DNA of 49,665 nucleotides from assembly GCA_022572355.1 (NCBI GenBank), contig JACZWC010000031.1:1-49665 (forward strand). Direction: 5' to 3'. Position 1 is the first letter of the stretch. Every line of letters begins with the position of its first letter. Shown here piece after piece: positions 17,406-26,819 of the stretch. The notes beneath the pieces were generated by a model. That model was given only the letters and a program-made list of their open reading frames with translations. It was not told the DNA's origin and did not search any database. A program made the position numbers and the translations under genes. This DNA is from Bacteroidota bacterium. GTDB taxonomy: Bacteria; Bacteroidota; Bacteroidia; NORP154.

Positions 17406-17612
17406 TTAATTGGCAGCCTGAAAATGCATACAGCAACAGAACGACGGAACAATAGCTCGGAGCTCACTGGTTATGGGCGGCTCACCTGTTCTGGAATCGA
17501 TAAAGTGATTGTCCTCAGCACTCATGTGCATCATCAACTTGCACAGCCCCCTCCTTTTAGATAGTTTTTTATAACTCACACAATTGATGCACCTTCTATC
17601 TGTTTTGATCAT
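17406..17612 (-). CDS. Small cysteine-rich protein, 68 residues
   Basis: An ATG at 17612 opens a frame that fills almost exactly the gap between the giant T9SS gene (7 bp upstream) and the TPR gene (6 bp downstream). The product has CINC near the N-terminus, GLCKLMMHMS, an acidic DNHFID segment and a CCC triplet near the end. The C-x2-C...C...CCC layout could bind a metal or an iron-sulfur cluster. No family is recognised and there is no signal peptide. Tight operon-like spacing is the main support. Confidence 0.5.
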   Translation of the reverse strand: MIKTDRRCINCVSYKKLSKRRGLCKLMMHMSAEDNHFIDSRTGEPPITSELRAIVPSFCCCMHFQAAN

Positions 17613-17619
17613 TTTCAGT

Positions 17620-20600
17620 TTATTCTTTTAGTACCCTTATGGTTGCGTGTTGCCCTGAGTTGCTTGAAAGATGCGCTAAATACAAACCCTTTGCCCCTTT
17701 AATATCAATAGATATAGAGTTGGTATTACTGAATGCCTCCACTTGGGTTACCTGTCCCAGCATATTGGATAACTCCAATACAAGTGCAGAATACTCCTTA
17801 TCCAGTACAATTGTCAGACTACCTGAGGTAGGATTAGGATATATACGCGGCATAATCTCAAAGCTATTTTCTATAATTCCAACCAGGTTAACAGTATAGC
17901 AGGAGGATGTATCAATGCACATCGATTGATCGAGAGCCACAGCATAACTTCCGGAAGACGTTGGAGCATAGCTTTGACCGGTCGCACCAGAAATAAGGGC
18001 CTTACCATTGCCACAATCCAGCCATTGGTAGTTCGCTCCAGCCTGATTACTAAAGAGTGTATCCCCGGAAAGCGTAACTGAGTTATCAATGTAACCAATG
18101 GTTAGGTTGATAGTGATGAGACTGTCGCAACCGGAAACATTGGGCAGGGTATCCATATACAATCCGCTGACCGTGTACGTCTCATCTCCACTTGGAACCT
18201 GGTAACTTGGGTCACACGTCACCGGGTTAATGGTGATACTGCTGTTGTTGTTGAAAGTCAGATTAATGGTGAGAAAACTATCGCATCCAAAAACTCCTGG
18301 CAAAGTGTCTGTATAAGTCCCACTGACGGTATAGGTTTCATCCCCACTCGGTACGGTATAGCTTCCGCTGCAAATGATATAACTCGTATTGCTTCCTGAT
18401 GGTAGCGGATTGACTGTCATGGTTATGGAGTCGCTCGTTGAGAAACACACGGAATCGGCTGGAACAACCACATAAATGATATCTCCATTATTCATGGAAA
18501 CAGTTACAAAAGAATTGGCCACTCCTGATTGTGCGGAAAAACCGTTGATAAAAAATTCATAGTTGGAATAGCTTGCTGGAGTGGCAGTAAAGGTAACTAG
18601 ATCCCCGGCACATATTGTGCTGTCCGTATCAGAACTTGTGATGGATATTGGTACGGTGATTACGGTAAATGGATAGTGGGAATCCAATATAGCTGAGCAT
18701 CCTGTAATACTCGTAAGCACAGAGATGGAGTCGCCATCCAACAGGGAGTTGCTGTTAAAAACATTGCTCGTATCACTTTGCATAAGCGTGCCGTTGATAT
18801 AAAAGTTGTAGTTGCTGAAATCGTCTGGGAGGGCAGTAAAAGTAACTGCGTCTCCCAGGCATACTGAATCCGCTGAAACATTTAGAGTGATCTCAGCCAC
18901 ATATAAATACAAAGTTGCAATACTGTCACAGCCAAATGAATTGACCAGCGTGTCGCTATAAAATCCTGTTGTATCCAGATAAACTCCCCATAAAAAGCTA
19001 TCGCCCAAACAGATGTTCTCAAAACTCATTGAGCTCGAAACCGGATTGACTGTGAGGATAGTCTGAACAACACTGTCGCATGAACTCACCGCGACCAATG
19101 TGTCATAGTAGGTTCCGGAAGAGTCGTACACGCTGCTTCCCACAAGCAGACTGTCACCGGCGCAAATGGCAATATTTTGAGAAGAGCCAATCGGCGTCAA
19201 AACCACGAGATTCGTATTCACAATGCTGTCGCAACCATTTGCTGCGACAAATACATCCTGATAAATTCCAGTTGAATCATATGTACTACCCCCAACAATG
19301 ATGCTATCGCCTGCGCAGAGAATGGGATTGCTGTTGTTTATTACAGTGCTGATTATCGTCAAATTGAAAGTGATAATACTGTCGCAACCCAGCGAGTTGG
19401 GAATGGTATCGTTGTAGTTTCCACCCGTTAGATGTGTTTCATCACCACTGGGAACAGTAAAACTATCACACGCCGTGATCAATGGATTGCTGAATGTGTT
19501 GCCACACTCGCCCAACTTGAGTACAAATGGGTCAAAGCCGCCTGCAGTACTCAGATTAACAGTATCAGGCCCGGGATCAAAATCCGCTGTAACCTGATAA
19601 ATACCTGTTATCAGAACCTTCCCATTCCCATCAATCGTCACAGCCTGGCCCTGATCAGTGGCAGTACCTCCCACCCCTGCTGACCAAATATATCCGCCTG
19701 CCGTATCATATTTTGCAATAAATACATCGGTCGCACCAGCCGATTCCAATTCATCCAATCCGCCGGAAGGATCAAAGTCGGCGATATCCTGGAAAAAGCC
19801 GGTTACATACAGATCTCCAGCCTGATCTATGTCAATGCCATAAGCGCGATCATCAAAAATACTGCCCACGTTAAATGCCCAGCGATAATTGCCTAAAGGA
19901 TCGTATTTCGCAACAAATACATCAAAGAATCCAATTGTAGTTAGATTGGCAATGGATGGCCCTGGATCAAAATCAACCGTTCCGCTGAAATATCCTGTTA
20001 TATAGGCATTCCCATCTGCATCGCTCACGATAGATTGCGGATAATCGGAATTTACATCGCCTATTCCCTTTGCCCACTGGTAGTTGCCGTTAGCGTCATA
20101 GCTCGCAATAAAGATGTCATATTGGCCCACGGCATTGAGATTCGCCGTTGATCCGCTTGGATCCAAATCCGCTGTACCCCAAAAGAGCCCGGTTAAGTAT
20201 ATGCTGTTTAGATTATTGATTGTTACACTGTAACCGTAATCGTTACTGCTCCCACCCATGTTGTATGCCCAGACGTAGTTTCCGGCACTGTCATATTTAG
20301 CCAGGAATATATCAGCTGAACCAGCTGAATAGATATAAGCTGCAGATCCAGAAGGGTCAAAGTCAGCAGAATCCGTGAACCAACCCGTAACATAGACATT
20401 TGCCTCAGCATCTATCGCCAATTCAGTTCCCTCGTCTGCTGAATTACTGCCCACATTAAAAGCCCATTTGTAATTTCCATTGGCGTCATACTTCGCTAAA
20501 AAGATATCCCAGAATCCTGTTGGATTGAGATTTGCTGTATCAGCTGACGGATCAAAGTCGGCTAGTCCTGCAAATCTACCGGTGATGTAGATATTGGAAG

Positions 20601-20934
20601 AGCTATCCACTGAAACGGAAAGTCCACGATCGTCGCCAGACGAGCCCACTCCGATAGCCCACATATAATTTCCGGATGAATCATACTTCGCAAGGTAAAT
20701 ATCTGTACCGCCAACGGAAGTCACATTGGCAACGGCAACAGAGGGATCAAAATCTACCGTATTTTGAAAGTAACCTGCGACGATGACATTCCCTGCATCA
20801 TCCGTTGCGATAGACTCTCCATATTCATTGCCAGCCCCTTCCAGCCCAATCGCCCAATCGAGGGCAGCATCTTGCGCATTTGAGGCAGATATCTGTAACA
20901 AGAGGATCAATATGAAGATCAAATTCCTGGACAC
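17620..20934 (-). CDS. Giant T9SS-exported protein with SBBP beta-propeller repeats
   Basis: A 1104-residue protein starting at GTG (20934), with an AAGGAAAAAGG purine run just upstream and the signal peptide MSRNLIFILILLLQISASNA. Residues about 25-475 are nine or so SBBP-type repeats (FDPSG, YDANGNYQWA, DADGNAYITGYFSGT), predicted propeller blades. Residues about 480-990 are repeats of the C-DSIVNTNLVV / FGCDSIATLYL / YTVPSGDET type common in Bacteroidota surface proteins. The end (about 1030-1104) is a T9SS type A sorting domain (RIYPNPTSGSLTIVLDK...MLGQV). A near-consensus -7 TATATTTC lies upstream. The protein is exposed or released at the cell surface; ligand unknown. Confidence 0.93.
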   Translation of the reverse strand: MSRNLIFILILLLQISASNAQDAALDWAIGLEGAGNEYGESIATDDAGNVIVAGYFQNTVDFDPSVAVANVTSVGGTDIYLAKYDSSGNYMWAIGVGSSGDDRGLSVSVDSSSNIYITGRFAGLADFDPSADTANLNPTGFWDIFLAKYDANGNYKWAFNVGSNSADEGTELAIDAEANVYVTGWFTDSADFDPSGSAAYIYSAGSADIFLAKYDSAGNYVWAYNMGGSSNDYGYSVTINNLNSIYLTGLFWGTADLDPSGSTANLNAVGQYDIFIASYDANGNYQWAKGIGDVNSDYPQSIVSDADGNAYITGYFSGTVDFDPGPSIANLTTIGFFDVFVAKYDPLGNYRWAFNVGSIFDDRAYGIDIDQAGDLYVTGFFQDIADFDPSGGLDELESAGATDVFIAKYDTAGGYIWSAGVGGTATDQGQAVTIDGNGKVLITGIYQVTADFDPGPDTVNLSTAGGFDPFVLKLGECGNTFSNPLITACDSFTVPSGDETHLTGGNYNDTIPNSLGCDSIITFNLTIISTVINNSNPILCAGDSIIVGGSTYDSTGIYQDVFVAANGCDSIVNTNLVVLTPIGSSQNIAICAGDSLLVGSSVYDSSGTYYDTLVAVSSCDSVVQTILTVNPVSSSMSFENICLGDSFLWGVYLDTTGFYSDTLVNSFGCDSIATLYLYVAEITLNVSADSVCLGDAVTFTALPDDFSNYNFYINGTLMQSDTSNVFNSNSLLDGDSISVLTSITGCSAILDSHYPFTVITVPISITSSDTDSTICAGDLVTFTATPASYSNYEFFINGFSAQSGVANSFVTVSMNNGDIIYVVVPADSVCFSTSDSITMTVNPLPSGSNTSYIICSGSYTVPSGDETYTVSGTYTDTLPGVFGCDSFLTINLTFNNNSSITINPVTCDPSYQVPSGDETYTVSGLYMDTLPNVSGCDSLITINLTIGYIDNSVTLSGDTLFSNQAGANYQWLDCGNGKALISGATGQSYAPTSSGSYAVALDQSMCIDTSSCYTVNLVGIIENSFEIMPRIYPNPTSGSLTIVLDKEYSALVLELSNMLGQVTQVEAFSNTNSISIDIKGAKGLYLAHLSSNSGQHATIRVLKE

Positions 20935-20986
20935 CCTTTTTCCTTAAAATGATGTATGAAATATACATAAAATAAGGGTGGGTGTT

Positions 20987-21238
20987 TTAGCGGACTGTGT
21001 TCAGATACAACCTCTCGACTTTTCTCCTTGCAGAAGGCGTTTTCTTAAGGTACTTGAGAACGGTTTGGTAGGATGGTTTTATCCCAAAGCTTTTGATGCT
21101 CGTCATGCTCTCCAGCTGTTTCCATCCGTAGTATTCAACAAGATGAAATATGATGATTACCAATTGCTTTCCTTTCAATTTACGATGCCCCACCCTTGGT
21201 GAGTCGCTGATAGCTGATGCGTACTGCTTTGTTTCCAT
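20987..21238 (-). CDS. VF530-like small DNA-binding-fold protein
   Basis: From an ATG at 21236-21238 an 83-residue frame ends with the pattern LVEYYGWKQLESMTSIKSFG, then IKPSYQTVLKYLKKTPSARR and KVERLYL, which matches the VF530 family (about 75 residues, DNA-binding-like fold, function unclear). The N-terminal DPLHGxTLE stretch usual in the family is poorly kept (HRKLKGKQ). The frame is open without stop into the remnant of a TPR gene upstream, so some gene callers would fuse them. The ATG is the sensible start. Divergence of the N-terminus means the protein could be degenerating. Confidence 0.6.
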   Translation of the reverse strand: METKQYASAISDSPRVGHRKLKGKQLVIIIFHLVEYYGWKQLESMTSIKSFGIKPSYQTVLKYLKKTPSARRKVERLYLNTVR

Positions 21239-21661
21239 ACCCCAGTGTTTTAAAAAGTTCCCATTCAATTGTATGCTGAATAAAACTGCATTAGACAGGG
21301 AGGTATTGCTCAAGCGCGAAAAATAGGTGTTTGTCCTACAAGATTGGAGGCAACCCCTTATTCGTGAGAAATACGCGCTTTCAATATCTCCTTGTTCCTC
21401 ATATATATAACCTAAGTTGTTCAAAGCGCTGGCAGCGCCCTCTTCCCCATCACTGGCTGTTGCTTCGTCAGGAGAGCTACCAATCTCTTCCCATATCTTT
21501 AAGCCCTTGTGATAGTAATCCAATCCCGCTAGAATGTTTCACTGATTCATATTAGTATACCCCATATTGTTGAAGGCGGCAGCCAGGGTGTATACATATC
21601 TTTTATTAACAGATGAGGAGAGGCCAATGACATTAATAATCGAATTTGGCTTAGAAAACAT
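21239..21661 (-). pseudogene. Remnant of a TPR membrane protein gene
   Basis: Reading the reverse strand from an ATG at 21661 gives YVYTLAAAFNNMGYTNMNQ, then a TGA (21539-21541), then NILAGLDYYHKGLKIWEEIG and AASALNNLGYIYEEQGDIESA. This matches two consecutive TPR units of the paralogs at 15849-17399 (LNNIGAIYNYKGNIAKGLEYY). The TGA sits where the paralogs have Gly (QGN), so one GGA-to-TGA change explains it. After the second TPR the similarity stops and unrelated sequence leads into the VF530-like gene. The coiled coil and membrane module are gone. Confidence 0.7.
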
Positions 21662-21710
21662 TAATTCCATGTGATTCTTGTTAAATTCGGGCCTCTTAAA
21701 TAATTAAACC

Positions 21711-23645
21711 ATGGCTAAGAATTACATTATTATCGCCTCCTTTCTCTTGTTAGCGGGGTGCGGATCAAATACGCGTGACAACGTCACTGAAGAGGTTGCA
21801 ATTGAAATGAAGCAGTATGATTACGAAGAGTTTGACAAGAACATAAGTATATCTGGTGGCATCTTTACCCACGACGAGCAACACATAATTTACGCGAGTA
21901 ATGAGACAGGAATATTCAATTTGTTTTCTATTCCATCTGACGGCGGTACAGCGACCCAGCTCACCCGATCAACTTCTGAATCCTATAGTTTGAAAGCCTG
22001 CTTTCCCCATGATGGCCGAATATTATTTTCTCATGACAATGAGGGGGATGAAAACAACCACATTTACCTAAGGCTTGAAAATGGAGATGAGATAGACTTG
22101 ACGCCTTTCGAAGGATCTAAGAATGTATTCGGCTCATGGAATGCCAATCAGACCGCATTCTATTTTGAATGTAATAAAAGGGATCCTCAATATTTTGATT
22201 TGTATAAAATGAGGGTCAGTTCAATAGATGCTGGTAATTACGAACCTGTGCTGGTATATGAAAATGCAGATGGTTATGTATTGGGGCCCATTACCGACGA
22301 CGAGCAAATTATAGCCGTCACCGTTCAGGAGTCGAGATTGAACTCCAACGTATACCTTATAAATGTTAAATCCGGGGAAAAATTATTGATCACAGAACAT
22401 GATGGGGAGATAAAATACAATCCACGGCAATTTAGTCACAACGGGAAATATCTGTACATGATAACGGATAAAAACGCAGATTTTGATTACATAGTGAGTT
22501 ACGACGTGGCAACTGGGGAAACTGAAGAATTTTATAAAACGAATTGGGACGTGAGCAGAATTCACTGGGCACATTCCGAAGACTACTGGAGCGCTTCTGT
22601 CAATGAAGATGGCCGCCGCATAGTTTACATGTTCGATGTGAAGAAGAACTCGCAGTTGATATTACCGGAGATTGATGGGCAAGACATAGTACATGTGCAT
22701 TTGTCAAAATCTGAGACAAAAATGCGGTTCATTACCAATTCCTCTTCTGCGCCGGTCAACATTTATACATTTGATATGGACAGTGAGAAGCTCGTTCGTT
22801 TGACGAATACATTGAATCCGGCAATTGATGAATCACATCTGGTTGCCGGGCAGGTAATCAGGTATAAGTCCTTTGATGGCCTGGAAATACCCGCAATTCT
22901 CTATATGCCAAAAGGCGCTACCACCGAAAACAAAGTACCCTGTATGTTGTTTATACACGGCGGCCCTGGCGGACAATCTACCATCAGATATTCACAGGTA
23001 ATCCAATATGTTGTGAACCATGGCTATGCTATCCTGTCAGTAAATAACCGTGGGAGTAGTGGTTATGGCAAAAAGTTCTACGCACTCGATGACAGAAAAC
23101 ATGGAGAAGATGACCTTCAGGACTGTATTGAATCTAAAAAGTATCTCGCCTCACTGGGAACAATAGATATGGATAAGGTGGGAATCATGGGAGGCTCCTA
23201 TGGTGGATACATGACTATGGCAGCTCTAACTTTTGCTCCTAAAGAATTTAAGGTTGGCGTTAACATCTTTGGCGTTACGAATTGGTTGCGAACGCTCAAG
23301 GGAATTCCAGCCCATTGGGCAACATATCGAAAAAGCCTGTACAGAGAATTGGGTGACCCAGATTCTGATGATTCGGTTAGATTGAGGAGAATATCTCCCT
23401 TGTTTCATGCTGAAAATATTGCAGTACCCCTGATGGTACTACAAGGAGGCAATGATGTTCGCGTAATTCAAGCTGAATCAGATGAAATTGTAGCCGCCGC
23501 GAGGGCCAATGGCGTTCCTGTAGAATACGTACTCTTCCCCGATGAGGGGCACGGATTTAGAAAGAAGGCCAACGAAAAAGAAGCATGGACGAAGATCTTG
23601 CTATTCCTCGATAAGTATCTAAAGGGAATTGAGAAAGAAGTGTAG
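21711..23645 (+). CDS. S9 family (prolyl oligopeptidase-type) peptidase, lipoprotein
   Basis: A 644-residue enzyme. The signal MAKNYIIIASFLLLAGC places lipidation at Cys17. Residues about 45-370 form a WD40-like beta-propeller (repeats such as TGIFNLFSIPSDGG). Residues 385-640 are the alpha/beta hydrolase domain with HGGPGG (oxyanion region), Ser496 in GGSYGGYM, Asp582 in QGGNDVRV and His614 in DEGHGF. It is probably a dipeptidyl or acylaminoacyl peptidase cleaving peptides in the periplasm or at the outer membrane. The gene stands alone, with a near-consensus -7 TAAATTCG about 21 bases before the ATG. Confidence 0.95.
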   Translation: MAKNYIIIASFLLLAGCGSNTRDNVTEEVAIEMKQYDYEEFDKNISISGGIFTHDEQHIIYASNETGIFNLFSIPSDGGTATQLTRSTSESYSLKACFPHDGRILFSHDNEGDENNHIYLRLENGDEIDLTPFEGSKNVFGSWNANQTAFYFECNKRDPQYFDLYKMRVSSIDAGNYEPVLVYENADGYVLGPITDDEQIIAVTVQESRLNSNVYLINVKSGEKLLITEHDGEIKYNPRQFSHNGKYLYMITDKNADFDYIVSYDVATGETEEFYKTNWDVSRIHWAHSEDYWSASVNEDGRRIVYMFDVKKNSQLILPEIDGQDIVHVHLSKSETKMRFITNSSSAPVNIYTFDMDSEKLVRLTNTLNPAIDESHLVAGQVIRYKSFDGLEIPAILYMPKGATTENKVPCMLFIHGGPGGQSTIRYSQVIQYVVNHGYAILSVNNRGSSGYGKKFYALDDRKHGEDDLQDCIESKKYLASLGTIDMDKVGIMGGSYGGYMTMAALTFAPKEFKVGVNIFGVTNWLRTLKGIPAHWATYRKSLYRELGDPDSDDSVRLRRISPLFHAENIAVPLMVLQGGNDVRVIQAESDEIVAAARANGVPVEYVLFPDEGHGFRKKANEKEAWTKILLFLDKYLKGIEKEV

Positions 23646-23743
23646 AACTTACCTTGTTGAGTTGTTTTTGAATTCAATATTTACGTAATTTTATATATAA
23701 GTTTAAATACAAAGCACTTCAGATTCACCAATAAATTCCACTC

Positions 23744-24859
23744 ATGAAAAGAACTTTACTTTTAGTTACGGCATTATTATTATCAGGCCTCGCAGTGCAC
23801 GCACAAACGGCTATAACCGTAAACAGCTCGGATATTGTTGGGGCTGGTTATACAATATTAATTGCAGAGGATACAGTAAATACTTACACTAAAGGAACGG
23901 CAGGCGCCAATAAAACATGGATTTACACGGGTCTTGCACAGCACAAAATCTCAACCTCAACCTTCACCAGTCCTGCCGGCCTTGCGGGTGCATCAGCATT
24001 TCCAACCGCCAACTTAGCCTTTACTTCGGATGATCCGGATAAGGACAGCTCTTCTTTTTTTCTCTTGAAAACATCGGCGGTACTAACTTTTCTCGGAATA
24101 GCCAATATTGAAAATAATGGTGATACCATAACCACAAGCTTTATTTTGGATTTTTTGACATTTCCGTCTAACATGGGAACTTCATTTAATTCGAGTTATA
24201 CTGGGTTGGCATATAAAGACACGCTCAATATAGACCCTGACAATACGGGGCCTCACCCCACTATTGATTCAATCAAGATAATCAGATCCACTTCAATGAT
24301 CAGTGAAATCGATGCATGGGGTACGTTGACCACTCCCTTGGGCTCATTCGAGGTGCTGAGGCAGAATACGAATGAAACAATTGTAGACAGTTTATTTATG
24401 AAGACGAACGGAACGTGGAAGGAAATCAGCCCCGAATTTGCCGCATTTCCAAATGTAGATTCTGTATCAACTTATATAACATACTCGATAGATTGGTGGA
24501 GCAATGATCCAGCCGTAGGTTTTCCCCTTGTCTCTTTTAACTACGACAACGGAACGGGCGACAATATTGGGCCTGTTGAATGGCTAAAGGCCAATCCAAC
24601 TATTGGTATCTACGAGAATATTGCAAATAATGAGCTTGTAGTTTATCCGAATCCAAGTTCGGGTGAGTTTACGATTCAGTACAAGCCAGAAAACTCATCT
24701 GCAACAGTTTCTGTATATGATAACTTAGGTCGACTGGTAATCCAGGAATCTTTGAAGGGCCATACAGGCCTGAACCTGAGTGATGCAACCGGTGGTATTT
24801 ATCTGGTTAGAATTGAAGATGGAGATCGTGTACTAACCAAAAAGATATTGGTTAAATAA
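23744..24859 (+). CDS. T9SS-exported protein of unknown function
   Basis: A 371-residue protein with the signal MKRTLLLVTALLLSGLAVHAQ and a beta-rich middle (about 25-285) without recognised motifs. A T9SS type A sorting domain closes it (about 295-371: VVYPNPSSGEFTIQYKP, VSVYDNLGRLV, GGIYLVRIEDGD, KKILVK). Secretion through the type IX system to the cell surface is well supported by the C-terminus. The gene ends with a strong terminator and appears monocistronic. Function unknown. Confidence 0.88.
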   Translation: MKRTLLLVTALLLSGLAVHAQTAITVNSSDIVGAGYTILIAEDTVNTYTKGTAGANKTWIYTGLAQHKISTSTFTSPAGLAGASAFPTANLAFTSDDPDKDSSSFFLLKTSAVLTFLGIANIENNGDTITTSFILDFLTFPSNMGTSFNSSYTGLAYKDTLNIDPDNTGPHPTIDSIKIIRSTSMISEIDAWGTLTTPLGSFEVLRQNTNETIVDSLFMKTNGTWKEISPEFAAFPNVDSVSTYITYSIDWWSNDPAVGFPLVSFNYDNGTGDNIGPVEWLKANPTIGIYENIANNELVVYPNPSSGEFTIQYKPENSSATVSVYDNLGRLVIQESLKGHTGLNLSDATGGIYLVRIEDGDRVLTKKILVK

Positions 24860-24883
24860 TCCTTCTATGTTTATTGTATCGAG

Positions 24884-24914
24884 AAGGCATTCTCGTCAAG
24901 AGGGTGCCTTTTTT
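24884..24914 (+). terminator. Rho-independent terminator after the T9SS gene
   Basis: AAGGCATTCTC (24884-24894), loop GTCAA and GAGGGTGCCTT (24900-24910) form an 11-bp stem with two G-U pairs, and TTTT follows. It lies 25 bp after the stop codon. Confidence 0.85.
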
Positions 24915-24945
24915 GTTTCCTTATATTGTAATTATGAGCATTGCG

Positions 24946-24964
24946 ACGAATCTTGCAAATTCGT
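24946..24964. promoter_or_regulatory. Inverted repeat upstream of the desaturase-like gene
   Basis: ACGAAT and ATTCGT are separated by 7 bases, centred about 60 bp before the -7 box of the next gene. The spacing would suit a dimeric regulator, but no second copy is visible, so this is only a candidate operator. Confidence 0.25.
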
Positions 24965-25012
24965 TTCCAGATGACTAAAGATTCTTCACTTCATTCAGAA
25001 TTACAAGTCGCG

Positions 25013-25020
25013 TATATTTG
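25013..25020 (+). promoter_or_regulatory. -7 element, nearly leaderless
   Basis: TATATTTG fits the Bacteroidota -7 consensus exactly and ends 4 bases before the ATG at 25025. The transcript would begin at or next to the start codon. No TTG is found at the -33 position. Confidence 0.55.
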
Positions 25021-25024
25021 AGCC

Positions 25025-25951
25025 ATGATAGAACGAATACAAGATTTTTACAATTCTCTTCCAGATGAGTTGTTCAACGACCCAACTGTATTCGCAGCTC
25101 CCGTTTATCTATTCATCATCCTTGTCGAGATATTGATTGTTCGCCGCAAAGAGATGGATTTGTATCTGGCCAAAGATTCTGCCGCCAGCATATCTACGGC
25201 ATTGGGGGTAATTGTAGTAGGCGCTGGATCTAAAATCCTGGCTTACCTGTGGCTAATGTGGGTTTATAAGTTCAGGTTATTTGATTTTGACATAAGTATC
25301 TGGTGGTATTGGGTGGTCCTGTTTTTTGCTGAGGACTTCTCCTTTTACTGGCACCATAGATTCAGTCACCATATCAGGGTTCTGTGGGCGGCGCATGTGG
25401 CCCATCATTCTTCTCAAAAACTCAACTATTCTGTAGCATTGCGCCAAAGCTGGGTTGAAATTTATTACAAATACATATTCTGGACCTGGCTACCGCTGGT
25501 CGGCTTTCATCCCCTTCATATATTTTTATTTATGTCGTTCAATGCCATTTTCCAATTTTGGCCTCACACACAACTTATCAAAAATATCGGCCTCCTGGAA
25601 TGGATATTTAACACCCCTTCACACCATCGGGTACATCATTCTTCTAACGTGGTGTATCTAGATCGCAACCACGCGGGTATTTTAATTATTTGGGACAGAA
25701 TGTTTGGGACCTTCCAAAAGGAACTGGACGAAGAACCTTGCGTTTATGGGATTACCAACAACATAGATTCTTTCAATCCATTGGTTATTGAATCCCACGA
25801 ATACGTTAACTTGTGGAAGGATTTAAAACGCGCCAAAAAGCTGTCTGACAAGTTGAAGTACATCTTCAAACCTCCCGGATGGAGTCATGATGGGCCAGAC
25901 AAAACTTCAGATAATATGCGAAGATTAGCAGGCCTAAAATCTGTTAAATAA
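25025..25951 (+). CDS. Sterol desaturase/fatty acid hydroxylase family membrane enzyme
   Basis: A 308-residue integral membrane di-iron enzyme with about 5-6 helices. Three His clusters typical of the superfamily are visible: HHRFSHH (after SFYW), HVAHHSSQ and HHRVHHSSN, together with PHTQLI near the third. They bind two irons for hydroxylation or desaturation of a lipid-like substrate. The loop around SVALRQSW matches the bacterial subgroup annotated as sterol desaturase family. The real substrate in this organism is unknown. A ferritin-like protein gene follows 74 bp downstream on the same strand. Confidence 0.93.
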   Translation: MIERIQDFYNSLPDELFNDPTVFAAPVYLFIILVEILIVRRKEMDLYLAKDSAASISTALGVIVVGAGSKILAYLWLMWVYKFRLFDFDISIWWYWVVLFFAEDFSFYWHHRFSHHIRVLWAAHVAHHSSQKLNYSVALRQSWVEIYYKYIFWTWLPLVGFHPLHIFLFMSFNAIFQFWPHTQLIKNIGLLEWIFNTPSHHRVHHSSNVVYLDRNHAGILIIWDRMFGTFQKELDEEPCVYGITNNIDSFNPLVIESHEYVNLWKDLKRAKKLSDKLKYIFKPPGWSHDGPDKTSDNMRRLAGLKSVK

Positions 25952-26025
25952 TGTTAAAGCATTGGACATAAATAATAATGAAGGACAATAGGAGTTTAAA
26001 CTGCAACTCCTAAATATCTTTTGTT

Positions 26026-26772
26026 ATGATCCACACCTCTTCCTACTGGCAACAGCACTTTGAGCAGAATTTAACCGAACAACGCGTAGACTGGAGCATT
26101 GAGCCCAATCTCATGCACGTTGAACGCAACGATATATTGTATTCTCTAAAAGCCTGGCAGTTGGGCGAAACCAGTGATGGCAGCCATTTGTTGGTTGCAG
26201 CAAATAAATACGCCAACAAAATTGGAGATAAGAACTATGTAGATGCAGTGAAGCTCTTCATAAAGGAAGAACAGAAGCATGGGAACAATCTGGGGAAATA
26301 CATTGACCTGATTGGAGAGAAGCGTCTTAAGAAAGACTGGGGAGATACCCTATTCCGTAAGATTCGTTATATGAACAAGAGTATGGAACTGTGGACGATC
26401 GCCGTAATAATTGTAGAGAGTGCTGCCCAGGTTTTCTATGAGGCTCTTCACGACGCCACAGACTGCGAACTACTTCAGTCCATCTGTAGGGATATTATCA
26501 TTGATGAGGCCCATCATATCAAATTTCAAAATGAGCGAATGTTCATTATCTTTCAGAACAAAGGATTCTACAATAAAGCCTTTTCGCTGGGTTGGTATTC
26601 CATCCTGTTCTTTGGCACCATTCACGCCATTTGGTTTGGACATGGAACAGCATTAAAGGCAGGAGGTGTGAATAAATCTGAATTTATGAGAAGGATGTAC
26701 TACAAGTTTTTCAAAACCATCAAGTTCCTCCATAGCGCCGAAAAAGTAGCTCCCAACCTGGTTGTTGTCTAA
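26026..26772 (+). CDS. Ferritin-like di-iron protein
   Basis: A 248-residue protein with no signal peptide and a probable four-helix bundle at residues 40-190. The helices carry EEQKH (Glu-x2-His), a glutamate in IIVESAAQVFYEAL and DEAHH (Glu-x2-His), the ligand pattern of ferritin-like di-iron proteins. Residues 190-215 (FSLGWYSILFFGTIHAIWFG) are hydrophobic and could anchor it to the membrane. Given the preceding di-iron desaturase-like gene, it might be an oxidase or an accessory to it; that is inference. Exact family not recognised. Confidence 0.75.
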   Translation: MIHTSSYWQQHFEQNLTEQRVDWSIEPNLMHVERNDILYSLKAWQLGETSDGSHLLVAANKYANKIGDKNYVDAVKLFIKEEQKHGNNLGKYIDLIGEKRLKKDWGDTLFRKIRYMNKSMELWTIAVIIVESAAQVFYEALHDATDCELLQSICRDIIIDEAHHIKFQNERMFIIFQNKGFYNKAFSLGWYSILFFGTIHAIWFGHGTALKAGGVNKSEFMRRMYYKFFKTIKFLHSAEKVAPNLVVV

Positions 26773-26785
26773 ATATTTTCATGTT

Positions 26786-26819
26786 CGGGTTTGGCAATGT
26801 TACCTACCGAATCCCGGTT
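26786..26819 (+). terminator. Weak hairpin after the ferritin-like gene
   Basis: CGGGTTTGG (26786-26794) and CCGAATCCCG (26807-26816) pair imperfectly, followed by GTTTTA. The element lies 14 bp after the stop codon, in the gap to a convergent gene. Confidence 0.3.

Noticed and set aside
20987..21523. A single 178-residue TPR-VF530 fusion protein
   Set aside because: The N-terminal part is a TPR remnant lying after a nonsense codon, and the VF530-like part has its own ATG at 21238.
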